A DNA stretch of 48,002 bases from positions 1 to 48,002 of the forward strand of contig JAAFKA010000034.1 of assembly GCA_013299115.1 (NCBI GenBank). The letters run 5' to 3'. The position numbers and the translations under genes were made by a program. Positions 17,204 through 24,373 of this stretch are shown here, piece by piece. The notes beneath the pieces are model-generated. The model worked only from the letters and a program-made list of their open reading frames with translations. It was not told the DNA's origin and made no database searches. Positions within the stretch are counted from its first letter, which is position 1, and the number at the start of each line of letters is the position of its first letter. The stretch comes from Cytophagales bacterium (lineage in GTDB: Bacteria > Bacteroidota > Bacteroidia > Cytophagales > Thermoflexibacteraceae).

Positions 17204-17870
17204 GTTAGCTACACCCCCTCATAAATCTTTTCCACTTCTATTGCCACTTGCAAACTTTCAAACCGCAAAATGTCTTGCATTTTGTCATATTGCTGCATAA
17301 AAACAGCATTTTCTTGGCTATTTTTTTCTTTGGTGTAGTGTTTTATCAAAGTTTGGTCTTGCCAAATCAAAATGTATTCTTGCAAACTTTCTATGCTCAT
17401 ATATTCACGCAATTTGTCGTTTTGGTCTATTTCGGCAGTGCTTGGCGAGAGGATTTCGATAATCACTAAGGGGTTAAGTAGTTGGTCGTTTTCATTGTAA
17501 AGTTCTTTTTCCTTGTTTGTAACTATGGCATCGGGCTTGCGATATTTTTTGAAAACAGCCAAATATAATTCGCAACCGTCTATGTGTATGCGGAAACCAT
17601 TTGGCAACGCAAAAGTAGCCAAGTGCATATTGAGATTAGACAAAATAATTTTGTGCTTTTTTGAAGCCATAGCCAATAAGGAGTTAATGTCTGTTTGTTT
17701 GGCAGCCAAAACAGCAGCTACCACTTCTGCGTCTATGGGCTTGCCTGCGTGCTTGTCGTAAATAAAACCCTCCGAAAACTCAAAAGCAGCCTCCAACTCC
17801 TCCAATTTTTGGCAGAAGTCAAAATATTCGGTGGCTGTATAAAGCCTTGTGGGTGCTGAGGTCATGGAAA
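17204..17870. repeat. Right copy of the 667-bp direct repeat (Uma2 unit)
   Basis: This is the second copy of the unit at 15683-16349, in the same orientation. After CATGGAAA both flanks continue with TTGGATA, with an extra CAAAA in the left copy, so the original duplicated segment was slightly longer. Recombination between the copies would remove the HEPN/MNT pair and leave one Uma2 gene. Confidence 0.9.
17209..17865 (-). CDS. Uma2-family (DUF820) predicted nuclease, copy 2
   Basis: This 218-residue protein is the same length as copy 1 and nearly identical to it, with the same core PDAIV, IIEILSPSTAEIDQNDKL and SLQEYILIW. The clearest difference is an 11-residue patch that here reads MHLATFALPNG between ILSNLN and FRIHIDG, while flanking sequence is almost unchanged. 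Such a block fits gene conversion from a third relative, not point mutation. A few scattered changes (for example KEKNSQENA for KEKSGKENA) show the duplication is not brand new. Confidence 0.85.
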   Translation of the reverse strand: MTSAPTRLYTATEYFDFCQKLEELEAAFEFSEGFIYDKHAGKPIDAEVVAAVLAAKQTDINSLLAMASKKHKIILSNLNMHLATFALPNGFRIHIDGCELYLAVFKKYRKPDAIVTNKEKELYNENDQLLNPLVIIEILSPSTAEIDQNDKLREYMSIESLQEYILIWQDQTLIKHYTKEKNSQENAVFMQQYDKMQDILRFESLQVAIEVEKIYEGV

Positions 17871-17926
17871 TTGGATAAGTTGGTTTGGCGAAGTTACAAA
17901 AAATAGACGAATAGTTTTCAAAGAAT

Positions 17927-18012
17927 ATTTATCAAAAAGTGTGGCAAAGATAACATCTTGCGAGTTGTCGCATCATTAAAAGATGTCATCTTTGCCACAC
18001 TTTTTGATAAAT
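17927..18012. repeat. 33-bp-stem inverted repeat
   Basis: Two 33-base arms (17927-17959 and 17980-18012) pair with a single mismatch around a 20-base loop. They contain AAAAAGTGTGGCAAAGAT and ATCTTTGCCACACTTTTT. The stem is far longer than a normal terminator and resembles a small palindromic mobile element or a strong cruciform. It lies between the start of Uma2 copy 2 and the secreted protein gene. I see no other copy in the window. The rest of the 17871-18394 gap holds a REP palindrome, a promoter and a structured leader. Confidence 0.75.
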
Positions 18013-18137
18013 AATTAACTTTTATGTAGATAATTTTGGTTGCCTAACAATTCTTGTGAAAATGTGGGTATGTGATTTAAGTAGTTAGACTTAAATAATC
18101 GACAATATTTTAAACTCTATATAGCTGATTATCACAT

Positions 18138-18166
18138 TTATCCGACACCTCAAAGGTGTCGGATAA
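18138..18166. repeat. REP palindrome (TCCGACACCT family), distant copy
   Basis: This 29-bp hairpin has arms TTATCCGACACCT and AGGTGTCGGATAA around CAA. It is the same family as the copies flanking the RAYT gene at 37163-37753. It lies about 19 kb from that gene, which shows that the element is dispersed. Confidence 0.85.
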
Positions 18167-18250
18167 TTAGGTTCAATTACTTATAAACTCTATTAGTAAA
18201 ATTGCAATTTTCTTTTTTTTAAACCAAATCACTTTAAGTTATTTTTTTCG

Positions 18251-18258
18251 TACTTTTG
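18251..18258 (+). promoter_or_regulatory. -7 promoter box of the type IX secreted protein gene
   Basis: TACTTTTG matches TAnnTTTG exactly. Transcription from it should begin near 18263, at the first copy of the leader repeat, giving a 5' leader of about 130 bases before the ATG at 18395. Confidence 0.45.
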
Positions 18259-18262
18259 CACC

Positions 18263-18356
18263 AGTTTTGGTTTTGAGAAACCAAAACCACATAAAAATTT
18301 TTGGTTTCTCAAAACCAAAACCAAAAAAAGTTTTGGTTTTGAGAAACTAAAACCAC
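18263..18356 (+). promoter_or_regulatory. Leader with alternating complementary repeats
   Basis: Unit 1 (18263-18290) and unit 3 (18329-18356) are 28-base direct repeats with one difference, built around GTTTTGGTTTTGAGAAAC. Unit 2 (about 18298-18322) is their inverse (GGTTTCTCAAAACCAAAACC). Unit 2 can therefore pair with unit 1 or with unit 3 but not both. This is the geometry of an attenuator or a phase-dependent leader, placed just after a promoter box and before a large secreted protein. No ligand or leader peptide is evident. Confidence 0.5.
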
Positions 18357-18394
18357 TTTGAACCACGTAAAAATCAAAAAATCAAACTAAAAAA

Positions 18395-21300
18395 ATGAAA
18401 ACCTTGCATTTGCTCAAAATCCTTTTCGTGGCTTGCTTTTTATGTGCAGTGCTACCGCAAACAGCCCAAGCCCAACAGTGGGAGTGGGTCTTAGTCCCTC
18501 AAAATGCGAATGGGGCAGCCCTCCGCACTAATTTTTACCTCCACGCAGCCGACAAAACAGGCAATTTGTATGCAGTGAGCCAATCGGCAGATACGGTAAA
18601 CATAGGCAACAGCCAATTAGTCAAGCCTTTTTTGACTAAGTTTAGTCCCTTAGGCGGTGTTATTTGGTCTAAAAGCATAGATTTTGGAAACAATTATCGT
18701 TATAATTCCATAGTAAGGGCTATTCAATGTGATACCAATGAAAATGTCTATTTATCGGGCTACGTACCCAAAGAATATACAACAGGTGTCAATTTGGGCG
18801 ATGGCAAAATCATAGCCAAAGACAATTATTTTCTTGCCAAATACTCTCCACAAGGCGACTGTTTATGGGCAAAGGTAATCAAAGGACATTTTTCGCAAGG
18901 TGAAGCCAGACCTTATGGCAACTTTGTGATGACCTTAGACAAAGAAAATAATTTGTACTTGTATCACGACACAGATGTAAATTATACCATAGACAACCTA
19001 ACTTATACCATTGCCCCTGCCAATACAGTAAATGGTGTTTTAACAAAATACAACAGCGAAGGTGCAATCCAATGGATACGCAAACTCTATGATTATGAAA
19101 GTGGTTTGAATAGTTTTACGTTGCCTTTGTTGAAAAATTTAAAAACAGACAGCCAAAATAACATCATAGGAGTTTTTGAAATGCAACTAATAGCTAATAT
19201 TTTTGGCAGACAAATAATTGGTGGTATGCCAGTTGATATGTTTAAACAAAATGATATAGTAATTGCCAAGGTGGATAATAACTTTACTATAGCTTGGTTT
19301 AAGTTGGTTCAAAAAAATAGTTCTCAATTTAGCTATGGGTTAAATATAGATAAAGACGATAATATTTTATTCAACTATTTTGGTTATACTTATTGGGACC
19401 CTGGTATAGGTAGAAGTTCTAATTTAATTATTAAATACAATCCTACTGGTAATGTTGTTTGGGAAAAAGATGTTAGTGAAAGCATTGGATTTGCTTATGA
19501 TGGGAGTTCCACTATGGGTAATTATTTTGCCACACATAAATTGAGTACCCTAAATCCTGTTACCAATCATTTACTTTGTTTTGGGGCTTTTGGTAGTGGA
19601 GGGACGCAATTAGAAAGTAATTTGAAAGTGAATAGTCTTAAAAGACCTCTATATGATTGTCGCCTTGACCTTTTAGTAACTTCACTCAACCCTGAAGGCA
19701 AGTTTCAATGGGCAGTACAGGGTTTAACAGATGCAACTTGTGTGCTTATCTTTGATAAGACACTGCCTTCTCTAAACGAAATTGTAAGCAGTCAAGCAGG
19801 GCATAGTTATGTGGCGGGTTATCTGTACGACTCGTTGCAAGTAAATGGCACTTGGTATCTGAACAAACGCAAAAGACCTTATGACTTGCCTTTGGGTACT
19901 TTCATTGCCAAAATAGCCCAATTTTGCCCCGAGCCAGCCTTGCCTGTTTCTGTGCAACCAGCCCTTTGCAAGCCTACACAGTTGAGTGTGCCAGCCTGTG
20001 CAGATTGTCGTTTTCAGTGGTACAAAGACTCGCAACCCATAGCCCAAGCCACGCAAAACAGCTATGCTGCCGATATTTCGGGTAGTTATTCCGTAACCAT
20101 AGCCAAACCTACTTGTATGCTGCGGAGTGAGCAAGTAGCCGTAAAAGTGCAGTTTCCAGAGTTGCCCGCCGTCATTATGGGCAATGCCCAACGCAACCTC
20201 TGCCGTTTGGCTGATACGCTGAAAGCCCGACCTGTGGCGGGGGCAAACTACCAATGGTACAGAAATGGCGAAAAAATTGGTAGCAACTCCCCCAACTTGT
20301 TCATCAACCAAAGTGGAACTTATACAGTGGCGTTGCAGAAAGCAGATTGCAGCATTACCTCCAATTCCAATGCCGTAGTAGTCAATTTTATTCAGATTCC
20401 TGTTTCTATTGACCTCCCTGCTACTGCAACAAATTGTGAAAGAATGAATTTAAGTGTTAGTATAAGCAATATTCCCAATCCTTCCAATCCACCTTTTTAC
20501 CAATATGAGTGGAGAAAAGATGGGCAAGTGGTGTCGGTTAGCCCTGCACCTTTCATAGCCACAGAGTCGGGCAGCTATACAGTAACAGTTCGTAGAGATT
20601 CGTGTATTGGTATATCTCAAACTGTTTTTGTGAAAATAGTACCCAATGAGGCACTTTCCTTACTGCCACTATCTAATTCTGTTGTTTGCGACTCTGTAAC
20701 CTTATTTGTCAAAGAAAAAGCTGAAGCCTATATCTGGACAAGAAATGGAGAATATTGGCGTTACACCCAACAACCTACTTTATTTGTTACAGAAAGTGGC
20801 AGCTACAGAGTTATTTTGGGTGGTAATTGTAGTATTTTTTCTGCTCCTGCGGTGGTAACAGTAGTGAAAAAGCCAAGTGTCAAATTATTGCAAAGTTCTC
20901 CTGTTTATTTTTGTGGCAATGGTTTGTTGGCAATAGACAATCCTTCGCCAGATTTGGTTTATTGGTGGTACAAGGATGGCAAACACCTGCCCGAAGCCAA
21001 CAACCAAGCTACCTTGCGTTTGGGTGCTGATGGGGCGGGGGAATATCGAGTAGAGGTAAAAGACAAAGGCACTATTTGCTCCTCTTTTTCTGCACCTGTA
21101 CGAGCGGAGGCAAACAAAATAAAGGCTGCTTTGCGACCCAATGCCCCTACTTTTTTCTGTGAGAGAGGGCTGTTGCAAGCAGATTCGTCTTCCTTGTTTA
21201 GCTATGAATGGGCAAGGCTTTTACCTACGGGCAAGCAAATAGTTGGTAACAGACCTACTTTAACTGTAACAAAATCAGGTACTTACCAACTGAAAATACA

Positions 21301-22081
21301 GCAAGCCACCTGTGCCGACTCTTTGACTCTGCCTGTGGTGGTCTATCAATTTCCAACCAACTTGACTATTCAGGGTAGTGCTTCGTTTTTTTGCAGCAAT
21401 AGCCCTGCCGCAGTCATTCGTTTGGAAGCTACACCCTTGCCCGATGCCACGTATAGTTGGTTTCTCAATGGCAATACCTTGCCCCAAACTTCCGCAGCCA
21501 TACAAGTTAGTCAAACAGGTACTTACACTGCCTCTGCCAAATTGCCAAATGGTTGCCAAAAATCAATAGGGCAATTTACCATTCGCAACCAACCTGCCGC
21601 CTTCGTTTCAATAAATACCAAACTCAACAGTACAAATTTGGCTAATTGGGTGCTTTTTCCAAACCCCACCCAAACCACTTTGCGATTGGAAAGTGCAGAA
21701 AAAACACCATTAACCATACAAATTCATTCGCCACAACCTACTTGGACAAATATAAAATGGTATCATAACGACAAATTATTGGAAACAGCAACAGGAAAAA
21801 CCTCAATAACTTCTGCTGAGTCAGGTTTTTATACCGCAAGATTGACCGATGCCAATGGCTGCGAAACTTCGGGTAGTGTGCAGGTAAATTCACCCAAACC
21901 AGAGGAAATTCAGGCAAGTATTGTGGATTTGTTGGGCAGAATAGTTTGGCAGCAGACCTTGCCCACTTCGGCTTTGCAAACAGCTTTGAGCATAGAGGTT
22001 GGGTATTTGGCACCGAGTCTATATTTTCTGCATTTGCAAAGTGCAAAGGACAAGGTGGTGAAGAAGTTTGTGAAGGAATAA
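18395..22081 (+). CDS. Large secreted protein with Ig-like repeats and type IX sorting domain
   Basis: This 1228-residue protein has a signal peptide (LLKILFVACFLCAVLPQTAQA). Residues about 27-510 resemble a beta-propeller of the SBBP type (LTKFSPLGGVIWSKSI, LAKYSPQGDCLWAKV). Seven Ig/PKD-like repeats follow, each about 85 residues, with the pattern C...WYKDG...SGSYTV...C. The C-terminus is a type A sorting signal: VLFPNPTQTTLRLES (from residue 1086), IVDLLGRIVWQQTL and YLAPSLYFLHLQ, ending KKFVKE. An eighth Ig-like unit lies inside the sorting domain. The protein should cross the outer membrane by type IX secretion and stay on the surface or be released; adhesion or surface display is a plausible role. 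Confidence 0.85.
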   Translation: MKTLHLLKILFVACFLCAVLPQTAQAQQWEWVLVPQNANGAALRTNFYLHAADKTGNLYAVSQSADTVNIGNSQLVKPFLTKFSPLGGVIWSKSIDFGNNYRYNSIVRAIQCDTNENVYLSGYVPKEYTTGVNLGDGKIIAKDNYFLAKYSPQGDCLWAKVIKGHFSQGEARPYGNFVMTLDKENNLYLYHDTDVNYTIDNLTYTIAPANTVNGVLTKYNSEGAIQWIRKLYDYESGLNSFTLPLLKNLKTDSQNNIIGVFEMQLIANIFGRQIIGGMPVDMFKQNDIVIAKVDNNFTIAWFKLVQKNSSQFSYGLNIDKDDNILFNYFGYTYWDPGIGRSSNLIIKYNPTGNVVWEKDVSESIGFAYDGSSTMGNYFATHKLSTLNPVTNHLLCFGAFGSGGTQLESNLKVNSLKRPLYDCRLDLLVTSLNPEGKFQWAVQGLTDATCVLIFDKTLPSLNEIVSSQAGHSYVAGYLYDSLQVNGTWYLNKRKRPYDLPLGTFIAKIAQFCPEPALPVSVQPALCKPTQLSVPACADCRFQWYKDSQPIAQATQNSYAADISGSYSVTIAKPTCMLRSEQVAVKVQFPELPAVIMGNAQRNLCRLADTLKARPVAGANYQWYRNGEKIGSNSPNLFINQSGTYTVALQKADCSITSNSNAVVVNFIQIPVSIDLPATATNCERMNLSVSISNIPNPSNPPFYQYEWRKDGQVVSVSPAPFIATESGSYTVTVRRDSCIGISQTVFVKIVPNEALSLLPLSNSVVCDSVTLFVKEKAEAYIWTRNGEYWRYTQQPTLFVTESGSYRVILGGNCSIFSAPAVVTVVKKPSVKLLQSSPVYFCGNGLLAIDNPSPDLVYWWYKDGKHLPEANNQATLRLGADGAGEYRVEVKDKGTICSSFSAPVRAEANKIKAALRPNAPTFFCERGLLQADSSSLFSYEWARLLPTGKQIVGNRPTLTVTKSGTYQLKIQQATCADSLTLPVVVYQFPTNLTIQGSASFFCSNSPAAVIRLEATPLPDATYSWFLNGNTLPQTSAAIQVSQTGTYTASAKLPNGCQKSIGQFTIRNQPAAFVSINTKLNSTNLANWVLFPNPTQTTLRLESAEKTPLTIQIHSPQPTWTNIKWYHNDKLLETATGKTSITSAESGFYTARLTDANGCETSGSVQVNSPKPEEIQASIVDLLGRIVWQQTLPTSALQTALSIEVGYLAPSLYFLHLQSAKDKVVKKFVKE

Positions 22082-22110
22082 AAATTTGCAATTTTTTATA
22101 CGTTGGCAAT

Positions 22111-22174
22111 ACTTTTTATACGTTGGCAATGGCTTAGGCAGCCCCGTCAAGACCTTGACAATCGTATAAAAAGT
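22111..22174. repeat. REP-like inverted repeat, TTGTCAAGGTC family
   Basis: The arms ACTTTTTATACGTTGGCAAT plus GG (22111-22132) and CCTTGACAATCGTATAAAAAGT (22153-22174) pair with a few mismatches. It belongs to the family seen at 1339-1375 and 44059-44138. A partial direct copy of the left arm, TTTTTATACGTTGGCAAT, precedes it at 22093-22110. It lies just after the secreted protein gene and could also act as its terminator. Confidence 0.75.
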
Positions 22175-22209
22175 ATTGATATATAAAATTTTTGAAATTT
22201 AGCTTTTAT

Positions 22210-22261
22210 TTTTAACTTACTTTTTTAATATTTGTAAATATTTTTAAAAAGTAAGTTAAAA
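22210..22261. promoter_or_regulatory. Perfect 16-bp inverted repeat upstream of amt
   Basis: TTTTAACTTACTTTTT (22210-22225) and AAAAAGTAAGTTAAAA (22246-22261) are exact complements separated by 20 bases, ending 24 bases before the amt ATG. It could be an operator for a nitrogen-responsive dimer or an RNA hairpin in the leader. Which one cannot be told from sequence alone. Confidence 0.5.
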
Positions 22262-22285
22262 TTTAGACCTAAATTTTAAAAAATT

Positions 22286-23632
22286 ATGAACAAAAGATGG
22301 TTAGTGCCTTTTGGTGTGTTGTTTTGTTTGGCAATTTTGGGTATGTTTTTGCCCTCTACACCTTACACCATAGACAGCACCCAAATTAATGCAGGAGATA
22401 CGGCATGGATGCTTACTGCCACAGGTCTGGTTTTGCTAATGACCCCAGGTCTTTCGTTTTTTTATGCAGGTATGGTCAGATTTAAAAACCTGATATCCAC
22501 CATGTTGCAAAGTTTTATTGCGTTGGGCGTAGTCAGTTTACTTTGGGTAGTCGTGGGTTTTAGCTTGGCGTTTGGCGAAAGTTTAGGCGGAGAAAAAACA
22601 GGTTTTATTGGCAATCCAGCTACTTATTTTATGTTTCAGCACGTAACAGGTTTGCCTGTTGCAGAATTTGCAGCCACCATTCCTTTTGCTTTGTTTGCCT
22701 TGTTTCAACTCAAATTTGCCATCATTACGCCTGCCCTCATCACAGGAGGTTTTGCCGAAAGAATACGTTTTTCTGCCTTTTTGCTCTTTATTTGCCTTTT
22801 TGTCTTGTGTATTTACACGCCATTGGCTCACGCCACGTGGCACCCCAACGGCTTTTTGAGAAACTGGGGCGTATTAGATTTTGCAGGAGGAACCGTCGTG
22901 CATATTTCAGCAGGTTTTGCAGCCTTAGCAGGGGCAATTTTTTTGGGCAAACGCAAACACCAAGCCGACGAACCTTCCAATATTCCTTACGTCATGCTCG
23001 GAACAGGTATGCTTTGGTTTGGCTGGTTTGGTTTCAATGGCGGCTCGGCTTTGGCAGCTAACGAAACAGCTACTTTAGCTTTTTTGACTACCAACACCGC
23101 CTCCGCAACGGCTATGCTCACATGGATTTTTTTCGATGGACTAACAGGCAAAAAACCTTCGGCAATGGGGGCTTGCATAGGTGCAGTGGTTGGTTTGGTG
23201 GCTATTACCCCCGCAGCAGCCTTTGTAAACGTAGGGCAGAGTATTTTTATTGGCTTTTTTGCAAGCATTATGAGCAACTTGGCAGTGCGGTATAAAAACA
23301 AAATTGGTTTAGATGATACCCTCGATGTTTTTCCTTGTCATGGTGTCGGTGGCATTGTGGGGATGCTACTCACAGGAGTTTTTGCAAAAGATGTAGGGCT
23401 AGTTTACGGACAAACCCACACGTTTATTTATCACCTCTTGACTTTGGTGTTGGTTGGTTGTTTCACTTTTGGTGGCTCTTATTTGCTCTATTTTCTGACC
23501 GACAAAATCATTCCCCTGCGTGTGGTAGCCGAAAAAGAGGAATTAGGCTTAGATTTGAGCCAACACAACGAAATAGCAGCCAGCATAGAAACTACCTCTG
23601 CTAAATATGCAAACACAAAACAATGTTCATGA
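22286..23632 (+). CDS. amt: Ammonium transporter, Amt family
   Basis: This 448-residue inner-membrane channel conducts ammonium. It has an extra N-terminal hydrophobic segment, then the Amt core: WMLTATGLVLLMTPGLSFFYAG, the Asp of VLDFAGGTVVH, and the conserved pore histidines His206 (GGTVVHISAG) and His352 (FPCHGVGGI). The length is normal for the family. The usual partner glnK/glnB does not follow; the next gene converges from the opposite strand with 6 bases between the stops. A perfect inverted repeat lies just upstream and may regulate it. Confidence 0.95.
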   Translation: MNKRWLVPFGVLFCLAILGMFLPSTPYTIDSTQINAGDTAWMLTATGLVLLMTPGLSFFYAGMVRFKNLISTMLQSFIALGVVSLLWVVVGFSLAFGESLGGEKTGFIGNPATYFMFQHVTGLPVAEFAATIPFALFALFQLKFAIITPALITGGFAERIRFSAFLLFICLFVLCIYTPLAHATWHPNGFLRNWGVLDFAGGTVVHISAGFAALAGAIFLGKRKHQADEPSNIPYVMLGTGMLWFGWFGFNGGSALAANETATLAFLTTNTASATAMLTWIFFDGLTGKKPSAMGACIGAVVGLVAITPAAAFVNVGQSIFIGFFASIMSNLAVRYKNKIGLDDTLDVFPCHGVGGIVGMLLTGVFAKDVGLVYGQTHTFIYHLLTLVLVGCFTFGGSYLLYFLTDKIIPLRVVAEKEELGLDLSQHNEIAASIETTSAKYANTKQCS

Positions 23633-23638
23633 TTTATT

Positions 23639-24022
23639 TTACCCTTGTGTAGTAACTTTTAATCCAACAATTCCTGCTAAGATTAAGAGTAAGAAAAAAA
23701 TATTAGCCCAAGAGAAATGAGCCTTAAACCATGCAATTTCCACAATCCTTGCCCCAATCAGTGCCAATGCCATCCAGACAGCAAAAGCCGTAGAAGCAGG
23801 AATTTTACGCATGGCAATAGAAAACAAAATGATATTGGTAACTCCAAAAATAATATAACCAATTAGAGGAAGTAGGATTTGAAATTGGGTTTGGTCTTCA
23901 AAAAATTTAGACCAAGTAATGTTCCACACTTTTTTGAAGTCCAAAAACTTCACACTATAAATCCAGCACACTTCCAAGCAAGCTGCCACTACCAAATAAA
24001 TCCAATGAATACTCGAAGCCAT
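23639..24022 (-). CDS. Small multidrug resistance (SMR) family transporter
   Basis: This 127-residue protein has four predicted membrane helices. The conserved Glu17 in AACLEVCW corresponds to the substrate- and proton-binding Glu14 of EmrE, and helix 3 carries IPASTAFAVWMALALIGA. These point to the drug/metabolite SMR family. It is somewhat longer than EmrE (110) because of an insertion after helix 1 (DFKKVWNITWSKFFEDQ). The substrate could be quaternary ammonium compounds or guanidinium; the sequence does not decide. It converges with amt. Confidence 0.82.
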   Translation of the reverse strand: MASSIHWIYLVVAACLEVCWIYSVKFLDFKKVWNITWSKFFEDQTQFQILLPLIGYIIFGVTNIILFSIAMRKIPASTAFAVWMALALIGARIVEIAWFKAHFSWANIFFLLLILAGIVGLKVTTQG

Positions 24023-24105
24023 TTTATCTGTTTAGGTTTTAGTTTTGCAAAGGTGCAAATAAAATTCCAAAATTAATAAAATTATCAATTACAATAGGAA
24101 AAATA

Positions 24106-24135
24106 AAAAGCAAATCAAGGCTTTGATTTGCTTTT
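24106..24135 (-). terminator. Rho-independent terminator of the 36-residue protein gene
   Basis: AAAAGCAAATCAA and TTGATTTGCTTTT form a perfect 13-bp stem with a 4-base loop. On the minus strand it is followed by a T-rich stretch (TTTTTATTTTT), 15 bases after the stop of the small gene at 24150-24260. Its presence supports that small gene being transcribed. Confidence 0.65.
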
Positions 24136-24149
24136 CTATTTAATTTTTA

Positions 24150-24260
24150 CTAAGATTTTCCCGGTTTTATGCGGTTTTTCTCTCCTTTTTCCAACCAAAT
24201 TCCTACTGCAAAAGTTACAGCAAAGATGGCAGCATAGACAATAATTAGCTCGATGGGCAT
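24150..24260 (-). CDS. Small single-pass membrane protein (36 aa)
   Basis: ATG at 24258-24260 opens 36 residues, beginning MPIELIIVYAAIFAVTFAVG and ending in a basic tail (EKGEKNRIKPGKS). It has one membrane helix and a positively charged end, a common shape for small subunits of membrane complexes. A good terminator follows. A longer frame to 24491 exists but overlaps the divergent kinase gene, so the short form is preferred. The function is unknown. Confidence 0.5.
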   Translation of the reverse strand: MPIELIIVYAAIFAVTFAVGIWLEKGEKNRIKPGKS

Positions 24261-24373
24261 AGTTGTAAAAGTTTTTTGATTTTTTAAAGATACAAATTTG
24301 ATACTTTCAAACTTTAACTGCAAATTTAAGACGTAATTCGAACAAACAAAGCCAAAGCTAATTAAAAAAAATA

